Positions 24,334 through 32,585 of a stretch of 42,469 nucleotides of DNA are shown here, piece by piece. A model generated the notes under the pieces. That model was not told the DNA's origin. It made no database searches and worked only from the letters and a program-made list of their open reading frames with translations. Origin of the DNA: Chloroflexi bacterium 44-23. Lineage in GTDB: Bacteria > Chloroflexota > Anaerolineae > Anaerolineales > Anaerolineaceae. Position numbers and translations under genes: made by a program. The stretch is from the NCBI GenBank assembly GCA_001899005.1, contig MKUW01000025.1, forward strand, positions 1-42,469. The letters run 5' to 3'. Numbering within the stretch: position 1 is the stretch's first letter; every line of letters starts with the position of its first letter.

Positions 24334-25082
24334 CCGAAATGAAATCGCAACTCAATCTGGATGATGTGCATGAGAATGTTTCCTGGAAGGTAATGGCAAC
24401 TTCATTTATAGCCATCCTGGCAGGGATCTGGGTTGCAGCGGTTTTATTACCCAATTGGCTGCCGGGCATCACCGAATCCATCTTTGGCAGCGACATCAAA
24501 GTGTTCTGGTATATCTCAAGGGGCAGCGGGGTGATTGCCTATCTGCTCTTGTGGTTCTCTATGCTGCTGGGGTTAATGATGACCAACCGCATGACTCGTC
24601 CCTGGCCTGGCCCTGCTATTTCCAATGAATTTCACCAATTTATCAGCATTCTGGGATTGGCGTTCGTTTTCATTCATGCGTTTATTTTAATGGGAGATCA
24701 ATACATCCATTACACCCTGGCGCAGGTAATAATCCCCTTTACCAGTGTTGATTACCGTCCGCTATGGGTTGGTTTGGGTCAAATTGGCTTTTACCTTTGG
24801 ATCGGGGTAGTGGGCAGCTTTTATGTGCGGAAAAAAATCGGCAACCGCACCTGGCGTTTGCTGCACTATGCCAGCTTTTTTCTTTTCGCCGGCTCATTGC
24901 TGCACGGCATCACCAGCGGCACTGATAGCGCAGAACTCTGGATGCAAGTTATCTATTGGTTCAGCGGAGCAAGCACTGTCTTTTTGGTGTTCTATAGGGT
25001 GCTGATGGCAGCCTTCGGCAGCAAGCAGAAAGTGGCCCACACGCCGGCAGCCGGGGTCAAGCTGCAAACACCAGCAAAATGA
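24330..25082 (+). CDS. Ferric-reductase-like bis-haem transmembrane protein
   Basis: A 250-residue protein with about six TM helices. Two histidine pairs, H102/H116 in one helix and H179/H192 in another, have the 13-14 residue spacing of the two stacked b-haems in the NOX/FRE/MsrQ (YedZ) fold. SRGSGVIAYLLLWFSMLLGL and RTWRLLHYASFFLF are typical of the ferric-reductase-like domain. There is no FAD/NAD-binding C-terminal domain, so it needs partners for electron input and output. The frame is open far upstream inside apbE, but ATG 24330 (GGAGGG ribosome-binding site, 4-base overlap with the apbE stop) is the clear start. It probably passes electrons across the membrane to extracytoplasmic flavin or metal. 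Confidence 0.9.
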   Translation: MTEMKSQLNLDDVHENVSWKVMATSFIAILAGIWVAAVLLPNWLPGITESIFGSDIKVFWYISRGSGVIAYLLLWFSMLLGLMMTNRMTRPWPGPAISNEFHQFISILGLAFVFIHAFILMGDQYIHYTLAQVIIPFTSVDYRPLWVGLGQIGFYLWIGVVGSFYVRKKIGNRTWRLLHYASFFLFAGSLLHGITSGTDSAELWMQVIYWFSGASTVFLVFYRVLMAAFGSKQKVAHTPAAGVKLQTPAK

Positions 25083-25307
25083 GGATCTGCGCGATTTAGG
25101 ATGGTTGAGGTGCAGTACGTCTATCATACATTTGTTGTATGGGTACGGGTGGTACTACGTATCACATGTGTGAAGGTACATTAAAGTGCAATTAAACAGA
25201 TTGTCAGCAGTAATTAATAGCATAGAAGTGGTATTATTATATTTATAGCCTTACGATGATTTAGCGGATTAATAAGGATTTTTGTGTAAGTTTTTAGGCG
25301 ATGAATA

Positions 25308-26042
25308 ATGTTAAAGGAATTAACCGGATATTATCGATCAAAAGGAATTTCTGCAGTAGGGTTTGTTTGTCCATATTATCGTTCATGTTCTGCAGAAAAT
25401 CGAAAGGTTTTCACAACTGCCAAAGAAGGGTTTGTAAGCAGTGGCTATGTAACACATGAGTTACCTAGAATCCTGTTTATCTCTTTAGATTCAGGCAGCG
25501 CTGAAAAAGATCCAAATAAAAAAACTTTGGAAAGCGTTCGATTGTGGGAAGAAGAAATGGAAAATGTTTGGCAGCTTCACAAAAACAAACATTGGTACCG
25601 CACCCATGAATTGGCATATACAATATTAAGAAATTTTAAAAAGGGTTTGAGATTGGACAAAGCCAGGGGATATTTTGCGCATATAAATAGTGCCAAATGT
25701 TGTGAAAATAATCCGGGGAGGAGCCAGGCCAAATCTATTCTTTTTGATAATTGTCGTCAGTTTATTCCCGGGGAAATAGAAATCTTGGATCCTGATATCA
25801 TCATCACACAGGGAAAGTGGGGAAAGCTGGCAATTGATGGGGTTTTTCCAGAATTGCATCTCCCGGATTACATTCCGGAATCTTTACAAGAAATAAAATT
25901 CTTATCAATTAACAACCACCCTGTTATTTGGATCGAGACTTTCCATCCCAGAAACGGTAGCTTTCATACGGTAAACAAACCGCATTATCCACTTTATGAA
26001 CAAGTGGTAATAAACTCCATGAAGGCAAAAACCGCTTTGTAA
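25308..26042 (+). CDS. Uracil-DNA-glycosylase-like protein with Fe-S cysteines
   Basis: A 244-residue protein. ILFISLDSGSAEKD (55-68) resembles motif A of family 4/5 uracil-DNA glycosylases. INSAKCCENNPGRSQ and DNC (C131/C132 and C149) plus C21 and C27 near the N terminus match the four-cysteine [4Fe-4S] pattern, and DPDIIITQGKWGKLAI followed by FHPRNG (211-216) matches the later strand and HP motif. Catalytic residues differ from standard UDG, so activity on uracil is uncertain; distant nucleic-acid-binding members exist. The ribosome-binding site is poor. This gene and the next are visibly more AT-rich than their neighbours, suggesting transfer. The two lie 9 bp apart and are probably one unit. 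Confidence 0.6.
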   Translation: MLKELTGYYRSKGISAVGFVCPYYRSCSAENRKVFTTAKEGFVSSGYVTHELPRILFISLDSGSAEKDPNKKTLESVRLWEEEMENVWQLHKNKHWYRTHELAYTILRNFKKGLRLDKARGYFAHINSAKCCENNPGRSQAKSILFDNCRQFIPGEIEILDPDIIITQGKWGKLAIDGVFPELHLPDYIPESLQEIKFLSINNHPVIWIETFHPRNGSFHTVNKPHYPLYEQVVINSMKAKTAL

Positions 26043-26051
26043 CCATCGAAA

Positions 26052-26615
26052 ATGAATGATATCAGATCAACTCAAGCTCCAGTTCGTCTTGATAAAGAAG
26101 AGCCGTTTATACAAACCCAATTCGAAAGGGAAAAGGGATTTGATATGTCTAGAATTTCTGAAACCACGAATCTATCATATGATGTAATCTTTGAACAATT
26201 AATCAATGGCCTTAAGCGATCCCTTTCAAAAGAGATCACGGTTCAAAAACCTGAATTTGAGCATTCTACACCAAATCGGTTGCGTATCTATCTTGATCGC
26301 AACAAATTCTCTGGTGTTCATTATGAGATATGCTTTCGTCAGGCTTACTACGAATTTGCACTACATTTTGAAAGCACGCCAGCCAGGAATCTGGAACGAC
26401 GACAATTCTTTGATCCTCATCTAGAAGAAATAACAAACCTTGTTGGTCAAATTGTCAAATCAGGGCCACTGGAAAATCAAGGTCGGATGCGCGTTTGGTA
26501 TGAACATAAACGCGAGCCAATTGACCAGGAAAAAATAAATATATTTATTGAACATTATTCTCGATTTATGATAGCCACTTATCCAATTCTAAATAAAGTG
26601 TATTCGAATACTTAG
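26052..26615 (+). CDS. Hypothetical protein paired with the UDG-like gene
   Basis: A 187-residue soluble protein with no family I can assign. It has mixed alpha/beta character, with blocks FEQLINGLKRSLSKEI, NRLRIYLDRNKFSGVHYEI, AYYEFALHFES, and a charged helical C terminus ending in PILNKVYSNT. It begins 9 bp after the UDG-like gene; the first ATG (26052) has a weak ribosome-binding site and an internal ATG at 26145 (MSRISETTNL) is a plausible alternative start. The pattern of basic and aromatic residues around HYEI...YYEFALHFES is reminiscent of proteins that sense or cut nucleic acid, but this is a guess. Confidence 0.55.
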   Translation: MNDIRSTQAPVRLDKEEPFIQTQFEREKGFDMSRISETTNLSYDVIFEQLINGLKRSLSKEITVQKPEFEHSTPNRLRIYLDRNKFSGVHYEICFRQAYYEFALHFESTPARNLERRQFFDPHLEEITNLVGQIVKSGPLENQGRMRVWYEHKREPIDQEKINIFIEHYSRFMIATYPILNKVYSNT

Positions 26616-26773
26616 TAAATCATTTACCCGCTCAAACCCATCATATAACTGTTGAACCACTGGAGCTTGATCATGCCGTTGGTTTTGGAACCTGTCAGCT
26701 TTTTGCAAAGATCAAGTTTCATAATTACGAAATTAAGCGTGCGTTTATGGTAATAAAGAAATTCCAGGAATAG
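26597..26773 (+). pseudogene. Possible coding remnant after the AT-rich gene pair
   Basis: A frame open from 26597 to TAG 26771-26773 reads as plausible protein (HHITVEPLELDHAVGFG, then KIKFHNYEIKRAFMVIKKFQ) but has no start codon in a sensible place and overlaps the end of the preceding gene in another frame. It could be the 3' end of a decayed gene or a frameshifted extension. Otherwise 26616-27013 contains only the inverted repeat copy. Confidence 0.3.
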
Positions 26774-26807
26774 CTATATCCTTTCAATTAATGAAACTGT
26801 TTGACCA

Positions 26808-26927
26808 TGTCATTATGAGCCATATGTCCTGTTCTTTGATGACGTGGCAATACCCTTCAAGTCGAATGCTCGTAAAACAACGAATTGCTTCGCACTAACA
26901 TCGAACTTTGTAAGACTGGGTAGTTGC
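26808..26927 (-). repeat. Dispersed ~120-bp repeat element, copy 3 (inverted, diverged)
   Basis: Read on the minus strand this contains GCAACTACCCAGTCT, GTTTTACGAGCATTCG, a degenerate ATTGCCACG block and GGCTCATAATGACA, aligning with copies 1 and 2 at 10029 and 10331. It is more diverged, and its GCCACC/GGTGGC hairpin is partly lost. Confidence 0.8.
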
Positions 26928-27013
26928 AAATTTTATAAGTAAACTGCCATATCTTTCAAAACTTGCTCCTAAGGACAACCCACAAGTAGACTTTCCTAGA
27001 AACACTCTTCCAT

Positions 27014-27379
27014 CTATTTACATTGCGAGAGCTGCAACCAGTTGCCCTGTGGGTCTTGAAAGGTGGCGACCAGGTTGGCCCCAACATCAAAAATGGTATG
27101 CTCCCGGTCAGGGTAAAACTGAACCCCTTTTCCACTTAACCTTTCTACTTCCTTGTTGATATCATCCACACGCAGACAAACCATGAATGCCTGCTTTTCC
27201 ACCGGGGATGGATTCTCTGCGGTGACATCCAATGCAAAGCGAGTTACACCCTGACTGGTAAACTCGATCCACTTTCCGTCATCGTAAATACGGCTTAATC
27301 CAAGCACATCTTCATACCAATCCGCCAGTTGTGGGTCGGGTGTATGAATGAAGACAACTTCCACGCCTGTAATCATCAA
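27014..27379 (-). CDS. VOC-superfamily (glyoxalase/bleomycin-resistance-like) protein
   Basis: A 121-residue vicinal-oxygen-chelate domain protein made of two beta-alpha-beta-beta-beta units. VVFIHTPDPQLADWYEDVLGLSRIYDDGKWIEF opens the first, and AFMVCLRVDDINKEVERLSGKGVQFYPD and LVATFQDPQGNWLQLSQ form the second. Candidate metal ligands are H12 and a late Glu/Gln, but the final glutamate typical of catalytic members is replaced by Gln (NWLQL), so metal catalysis is uncertain. AAAGGAGAG precedes the start at 27379. It is a single gene, with no clue to substrate. Confidence 0.85.
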   Translation of the reverse strand: MMITGVEVVFIHTPDPQLADWYEDVLGLSRIYDDGKWIEFTSQGVTRFALDVTAENPSPVEKQAFMVCLRVDDINKEVERLSGKGVQFYPDREHTIFDVGANLVATFQDPQGNWLQLSQCK

Positions 27380-27535
27380 TCTCTCCTTTGGCCATAATAT
27401 GATTCAAGCTAGATCATACAACCTTTCAGGCTCCGAAAAAACCGGATGGAAAAGCTTCATAATGATATTTGGTAAATCTGTGACTGTCACCCCATAATCG
27501 AATTGTGGGTGTTGAACTAATTTGTACAAACTATC

Positions 27536-27564
27536 TTGACAATACCCTATAATTATTTTATATT
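27536..27564 (+). promoter_or_regulatory. Strong sigma-70 promoter of the riboswitch-ATPase unit
   Basis: TTGACA (27536-27541), 17 bp, TATATT (27559-27564): near consensus. The predicted start around 27571 coincides with the first bases of the riboswitch aptamer. The rest of 27380-27535 shows no gene. Confidence 0.85.
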
Positions 27565-27571
27565 GTTAATT

Positions 27572-27671
27572 GTCTTGGGGAGTAGCATTCCAACCCTGGA
27601 AATGAGCTGTCGTCAGTACGGAGAATATTCTCCCGGTAGCTCGTGCGCGTAACAGCGTTTGCGAGACCATC
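27572..27671 (+). ncRNA. yybP-ykoY (manganese) riboswitch aptamer
   Basis: The hallmark strings of the yybP-ykoY class are present in order: CTTGGGGAGTAGC at 27574-27586, GTCGTCAGTACGGAG in the middle, and AACAGCGTTTGCGAGACC at the 3' end (to 27668). This class senses Mn2+ and commonly controls P-type ATPases, MntP and TerC/Alx-type exporters. The aptamer starts right at the inferred transcription start and overlaps a terminator hairpin at its 3' end, which fits an ON switch in which Mn2+ binding prevents termination. Confidence 0.9.
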
Positions 27672-27694
27672 ACACGTAGTGTGCTGGTTTTTTT
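27666..27694 (+). terminator. Riboswitch expression-platform terminator
   Basis: ACCATCACAC (27666-27675), GTA loop, GTGTGCTGGT (27679-27688) form a stem with one mismatch, followed by a run of seven T to 27694. The 5' arm includes the ACC of the conserved aptamer 3' end (GAGACC), so aptamer folding and terminator formation exclude each other. Confidence 0.82.
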
Positions 27695-27754
27695 GATTAA
27701 ATTCAATAAACTGGCGTTTCAAACTTTATCTCTGACAAAGACAGGTAGGTTGTA

Positions 27755-30499
27755 ATGGGTGAGTGGTTTTCAAAAACAGGAGAACAGGTCCTGGCTGAGC
27801 TGAACAGCGATGTTCATACGGGTCTTTCCTCTCAAGAGGTACAAACGCGCCGGGCAAAATACGGCCTGAATGAACTAATCGACCGTGGAGGTAAGAGTCC
27901 CTGGAAGATTTTGTGGGAGCAATTGACCGAAACAATGGTAGTCATTCTGCTTATTTCAACTGTGATTACTTTTTTTCTGAAAGAATACACCGACGCAATT
28001 GCAATTCTGGTGATCGTTATCCTAAACACCATTCTTGGCTTTTCGCAGGAATACCGCGCAGAAAAAGCCATGGCAGCTTTGAAGAAAATGTCAGTTTCCA
28101 AAGTACGCGTGCGCCGCAACGGTCAGGTCAGCGAAGTATCAGAGCAAGAGCTCGTTCCCGGTGACATCATCCTGCTGGAGGCCGGCAATGCGGTTCCCTG
28201 CGATGGCAATCTTGTGGAGAGTGCCAACTTACGTATACAGGAAGCCGTTTTAACCGGTGAATCAGAGCCGGTTGAAAAAAATATAAAACCAACTGAAAAA
28301 GAAAATCCAGCTCTTGGTGACCAGCACAACCGTATTTATATGGGCACCGCTGTTACTTACGGGCGCGCCACGGCTGTGGTAACGCAAACTGGTATGCAGA
28401 CTGAGCTTGGCAAAATTGCCGATATGATTCAAACAGTGGGCAGCGAGCAAACTCCTTTGCAGCGCCGCCTGGATCAGTTAGGCAAAACCCTGGCTGTGGC
28501 CGCACTTGCCATCGTAGCGCTGGTTTTCGCGCTCGGTTTGTTACGCGGTGAAGATTTGCGGACGATGTTCTTAACCGGCATCAGTATGGCTGTGGCAGCC
28601 GTGCCGGAAGGTTTACCAGCTGTGGTGACCATTGCGCTGGCGATGGGGGCACAGCGCATGTTAAAGCGCAATTCACTGATCCGCAAACTGCCTGCAGTCG
28701 AGACACTGGGTTCAGTCACCACCATTTGCTCCGATAAAACCGGCACACTGACAGAAAATAAAATGACAGTCACCCTGTTGGATGTCGCTGGCAATCGTGT
28801 CGATCTGCAAGAGAGTCTCAACGATTTCAGTCCTACCATTACTACCGACGAATCGACTGCCCGGATTATTGATGAATCGAGCGGTGTTGCCATCATGCTG
28901 GCCGGCGGAGCACTTTGCAATGATTCTGTTTTAGAAAAACAAGAGAGTGGATTTTCAACCATCGGTGACCCTACCGAGGGGGCATTGGTGATTGCCGCCA
29001 TGCGAGCAGGCTTGTGGAAAGAAAAACTGGAAGAGGCTTTGCCACGTGTCGGTGAGCTGCCTTTTGATTCAGAACGTAAACGCATGACTACAATCCATGC
29101 GATCGAAAATGAAGAAAGTCTGTCATCCAATCTGCAGGACTTGCTCCAAAACCCGGCCTTCCATCAGGGTGAGACACATCTGGCCATTACCAAGGGTGCC
29201 GTCGACGGGTTGCTGGAGATCTCCGATCGAGTCTGGATTAATGGTCAAGTCGAGTCGATGGATGAAAGCTGGCGCCGTCGCATTCAGACAGCTAATGATG
29301 ATTTGGCTCAAAAAGGGATGCGCATCCTGGGTGTGGCTTTCAGTCAATGCAGCCAGCAAGCCTGTGAAAATCCAGATGAAAGCCTGGAGCAGAACCTGGT
29401 CTTCGTGGGCATGTTCGCCATGATTGATCCGGCCAGGCCGGAAGTGCGCGAAGCCGTGGCAACTGCCAATTCGGCCGGGGTGCGGGTTATTATGATTACC
29501 GGCGACCACCCTTTGACTGCGGTGCACATTGCCCAGGAACTCGGCATTACCACCAATGATGAGGTAATTACCGGAGCGGATTTGGTAAAGATGGATGATA
29601 CCGAATTACGTATTAGGGTCAAGACCACCTCAGTTTTTGCACGGGTTTCACCCGAACACAAACTGCGCATTGTCGGGGCATTACAAGCCAATGGTCAAAT
29701 TGTGGCCATGACCGGCGACGGCGTCAACGATGCACCGGCTTTGAAAAAGGCGGATATCGGTGTGGCCATGGGAATCACAGGTACGGATGTATCCAAGGAA
29801 GCCGCAGATATGGTCTTGCTGGATGACAATTTTGCCACCATCGTCGCGGCTGTACGCGAAGGCCGCCGGATATATGAAAACATCCGCAAGTTCATCCAAT
29901 ACACCATGACTTCCAATTTTGGTGAAATTGTGGTTATGTTAGTCGGTCCTTTTGTAGGGTTGGGTTTGCCCTTGGTACCACTCCAAATTTTGTGGATCAA
30001 CCTGGTGACCGATGGCCTGCCCGGTCTGGCATTAACACAAGAGCCGGCCGAACCCAATACCATGCAGCGTCCACCGCGCGATCCACAGGAAAAGATCTTT
30101 GGGCGCGGGATGGGGATAGACGTGCTCTGGATAGGCGGTATGATGGGCGCCATTTCATTATTGGTTGGTTTATGGGCATTCAATTTCAATCACCAGCTTG
30201 CCTGGCAAACGATGGTCTTTACCACGTTGACACTGGTTCAAATGGGGAATGCCCTGGCAACCCGTTCCAGCAGTCAAACGCTGTGGGAAGTCGGCGTCTT
30301 AACAAATAAATCCCTGTTGGCAGCGGTTTTGCTGACCTTCGCCCTGCAGATGGCAGTCGTTTACTTGCCCTTCTTGCAGAAGGTATTCAAAACGGTAAGT
30401 CTTTCTCTGTTCGAGTTGGGTATCAGCATTGGCGCAAGTTTGCTCGTACTGATCGTAATCGATATAGTCAAAGTAGTGAAGAGGAAGGCCAGGTCGTAG
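27755..30499 (+). CDS. P2-type cation-transporting ATPase (Ca2+/Mn2+ class)
   Basis: A 914-residue P-type ATPase with the complete set of domains: N-terminal cation_ATPase_N, the actuator loop TGES (LTGESEPV), TM4 with VPEGLP (ion-site motif of Ca2+/Mn2+ pumps), phosphorylation site D327 in DKTGTLTENKM, a nucleotide-binding domain with KGAVDGLLE, MITGDHPLTA, the hinge GDGVNDAPALKKADIG, and TM6 NLVTDGLPGLAL. About ten TM helices are expected. The ATG at 27755 lies 60 bp after a riboswitch terminator. Control by a Mn2+ riboswitch indicates that the physiological substrate is Mn2+ (export), although Ca2+ transport is possible for the family. Confidence 0.94.
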   Translation: MGEWFSKTGEQVLAELNSDVHTGLSSQEVQTRRAKYGLNELIDRGGKSPWKILWEQLTETMVVILLISTVITFFLKEYTDAIAILVIVILNTILGFSQEYRAEKAMAALKKMSVSKVRVRRNGQVSEVSEQELVPGDIILLEAGNAVPCDGNLVESANLRIQEAVLTGESEPVEKNIKPTEKENPALGDQHNRIYMGTAVTYGRATAVVTQTGMQTELGKIADMIQTVGSEQTPLQRRLDQLGKTLAVAALAIVALVFALGLLRGEDLRTMFLTGISMAVAAVPEGLPAVVTIALAMGAQRMLKRNSLIRKLPAVETLGSVTTICSDKTGTLTENKMTVTLLDVAGNRVDLQESLNDFSPTITTDESTARIIDESSGVAIMLAGGALCNDSVLEKQESGFSTIGDPTEGALVIAAMRAGLWKEKLEEALPRVGELPFDSERKRMTTIHAIENEESLSSNLQDLLQNPAFHQGETHLAITKGAVDGLLEISDRVWINGQVESMDESWRRRIQTANDDLAQKGMRILGVAFSQCSQQACENPDESLEQNLVFVGMFAMIDPARPEVREAVATANSAGVRVIMITGDHPLTAVHIAQELGITTNDEVITGADLVKMDDTELRIRVKTTSVFARVSPEHKLRIVGALQANGQIVAMTGDGVNDAPALKKADIGVAMGITGTDVSKEAADMVLLDDNFATIVAAVREGRRIYENIRKFIQYTMTSNFGEIVVMLVGPFVGLGLPLVPLQILWINLVTDGLPGLALTQEPAEPNTMQRPPRDPQEKIFGRGMGIDVLWIGGMMGAISLLVGLWAFNFNHQLAWQTMVFTTLTLVQMGNALATRSSSQTLWEVGVLTNKSLLAAVLLTFALQMAVVYLPFLQKVFKTVSLSLFELGISIGASLLVLIVIDIVKVVKRKARS

Positions 30500-30596
30500 T
30501 GAGCAGCTGCTGCGCTTTGTGCACTCAAGTGGGTAGGAAAAGACCGCGAGAAGCGGCATTGTCACAACACACTTTACCTTGAAAGCGGGAAATGTT

Positions 30597-30679
30597 CCCT
30601 AGCCGAGATTCAGGGACTTTTCTGCTCTTGCAATATGGAAAATTAGATAATGTTTAACCCGTCTGAATCTCGGCTAGGG
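30597..30679. terminator. Long inverted repeat between convergent genes
   Basis: CCCTAGCCGAGATTCAG (30597-30613) and CTGAATCTCGGCTAGGG (30663-30679) form a perfect 17-bp inverted repeat around a 49-nt loop, downstream of the ATPase and of the opposing membrane-protein gene. The arm shares AATCTCGGCTAGGG with the hairpin at 113-156, so this may be a repeated element rather than a simple terminator. Confidence 0.6.
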
Positions 30680-30752
30680 GTTTAAAGGTCCTCAAACATA
30701 CCCCTACCCAAACCGATATGCCCAACTCGCATCCGCTTAATCACCACCGCGC

Positions 30753-32324
30753 TCAACTCGCTTCGTGGGTCATGTACTTCACATCCCTTACTGGCAGCCT
30801 GGTTTGAGAACGCAGAAGATCTTTCATCTTTATCATCCCCACACTGCCCGCAAATACCATCAGTAAAAATAAGACCACATACCATGCCTGATTATTTTGC
30901 GTCGGGAGGAGGGCAGCCAGGCTGTTGCCGACAGCAAATGCCCACAATGAATTTTTGCCAAGAGACGTTATGGTGTGTTTTAACCAGGGATGGTTGAGAA
31001 ACATGCGCAGCCTCCAGGAGATCCACAAAAGCAAGAAAGCCCCCATGCTACCAATACTATAATAAGGGATTTCGTGATTTTTGCGATACCTGTAGGAAAA
31101 ATTAAAAAAGAATTCTTCCCAGGTGGTGGGCAAAACGCTTATAAGGCTAACGCCAAGGCAAATCAATGTCAGCAACAAGAGGGTTACCTGGAAGTTTTTC
31201 CAATTGCCAGCCTGTTTGGAGCGCTTGAGCATGTATCCGAGCAGCATACCAAATGCCATGAAGGTCAGCGAATGCCAAACGCTAAAATAGGAACCAAACG
31301 GATGGCCAAAAAGTAGTCCCGTAAAATTGCCAATCCGTTGGTTCGCTGCCGGCCAGGTCATGCGATCGAGCAAAAGATCTCCCAACCATACCACGATAGG
31401 CAAAAAAGCGATCAACCAGATCCCAAAGCGTTTGCGTAGCCAAATAATTGGGATTGCCAGCAACAAGAAAAGTGCATAAAACTTAAGGACTTCGGAAAGC
31501 AGCGAACTCCCCAAAAATGTGATGGCATATTGAGCAGACACCAGATTTAATTTCTGGTTGAACCATTCAATCAAAACGGTTACCACATAAATACCATAAC
31601 ATTGCAACGAGCGCTTGACCAGGCGCTGAGCTGCTACCATAAAACTTTGCTCTTCAGCCTTACGGAAATAGACCAGCTCAAACATCATCCCGGTAATCAG
31701 AATAAAACTGGGTGTCGCCAGGCGGGTAAGAGAAATCACCTGATACATTGATTTTCCGAAAAGGACATCATATTCAAACACAGAAAAGATATGGGTTGCA
31801 ACAGCCAGTATGATCGCAAACCCACGCGCAAAGTCGATAAAAATCTCACGCTTACTGGGCGCTGATTGCACAATTGGTTGAGTTGGTAATTCCAACCACA
31901 TATACCAAAACCACAAAATTGATAAAGCAGTATAGGTAAGAACAACCGGCAGCATTCTTAACCAGATTGCATAAGATACTTGTAACCTGAAACTTGCAAA
32001 TGGCATCAGGACGAAAAATACACTTAGAATCAGGATCGAGAATGCCAGTATGGAAAGTAGTTTTTTTATTGCAAGAGAATGTTTTTCAAAAATCAGTTTA
32101 ACCCATTTGGTGCGAAATAATAAAATTGCAGTGCCTGTTGATAACAGGAAGACAATTAACAATACGGACTTGGTCGACATCTTAAGGAGCGTGTTACCTT
32201 GAGACAAGGTAATCAGAATCAGCCAGATTGTGTTGATCATGATCACAATTAATCCAAGCCAGGCAATTAGTCCGATAAGCTTTTGTGGTTTATCCATGAA
32301 AATGATTGTCTCTACCAGCCTCAT
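30753..32324 (-). CDS. Polytopic membrane protein, acyltransferase-3/OpgC-like
   Basis: A 523-residue protein. Four or so N-terminal hydrophobic segments (to about residue 150) precede a region typical of membrane acyltransferases: EIFIDFARGFAIILAVATHIFSVFEYD with the D..RG...H pattern (about residues 165-190), then TRLATPSFILITGMMFEL, and about eight further TM segments including SVWHSLTFMAFGMLLGYML. Families with this pattern (OpgC, DUF1624, acyltransferase 3) modify glycans or lipids by acyl transfer. The start is uncertain: the first ATG (32324) and the internal ATG at 32297 (MDKPQKLIG) both lack a strong ribosome-binding site. It is monocistronic; no neighbour indicates the substrate. 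Confidence 0.7.
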   Translation of the reverse strand: MRLVETIIFMDKPQKLIGLIAWLGLIVIMINTIWLILITLSQGNTLLKMSTKSVLLIVFLLSTGTAILLFRTKWVKLIFEKHSLAIKKLLSILAFSILILSVFFVLMPFASFRLQVSYAIWLRMLPVVLTYTALSILWFWYMWLELPTQPIVQSAPSKREIFIDFARGFAIILAVATHIFSVFEYDVLFGKSMYQVISLTRLATPSFILITGMMFELVYFRKAEEQSFMVAAQRLVKRSLQCYGIYVVTVLIEWFNQKLNLVSAQYAITFLGSSLLSEVLKFYALFLLLAIPIIWLRKRFGIWLIAFLPIVVWLGDLLLDRMTWPAANQRIGNFTGLLFGHPFGSYFSVWHSLTFMAFGMLLGYMLKRSKQAGNWKNFQVTLLLLTLICLGVSLISVLPTTWEEFFFNFSYRYRKNHEIPYYSIGSMGAFLLLWISWRLRMFLNHPWLKHTITSLGKNSLWAFAVGNSLAALLPTQNNQAWYVVLFLLMVFAGSVGMIKMKDLLRSQTRLPVRDVKYMTHEAS

Positions 32325-32585
32325 TGTGCAAAAGTTCTGCGATTAGCATTACGAAGAAATATGTTTTGGGACTTCCAAACGAGATTAATGGTCAGCTGAT
32401 ACCACACGAAATCAGCAGACAGGGTACGGCCTGGAATTCAGGTTAGGATTCCAAATCATACCACTGTTTGACAATCAAAAGCCTGGCTTCTGTATCGGGC
32501 TGAAATAACTTTTTCTTATTCTTGCCCATCGCAGGTCTTGCAAAATGTGCACATTGCTTGCGGTTTTTGCCAGTCTCCTGAAAAA

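Noticed and set aside
24957..24971. SGAS in the last TM helix of the ferric-reductase-like protein as flavinylation site
   Set aside because: It sits within a transmembrane helix and lacks the rest of the FMN-binding domain; a chance match.
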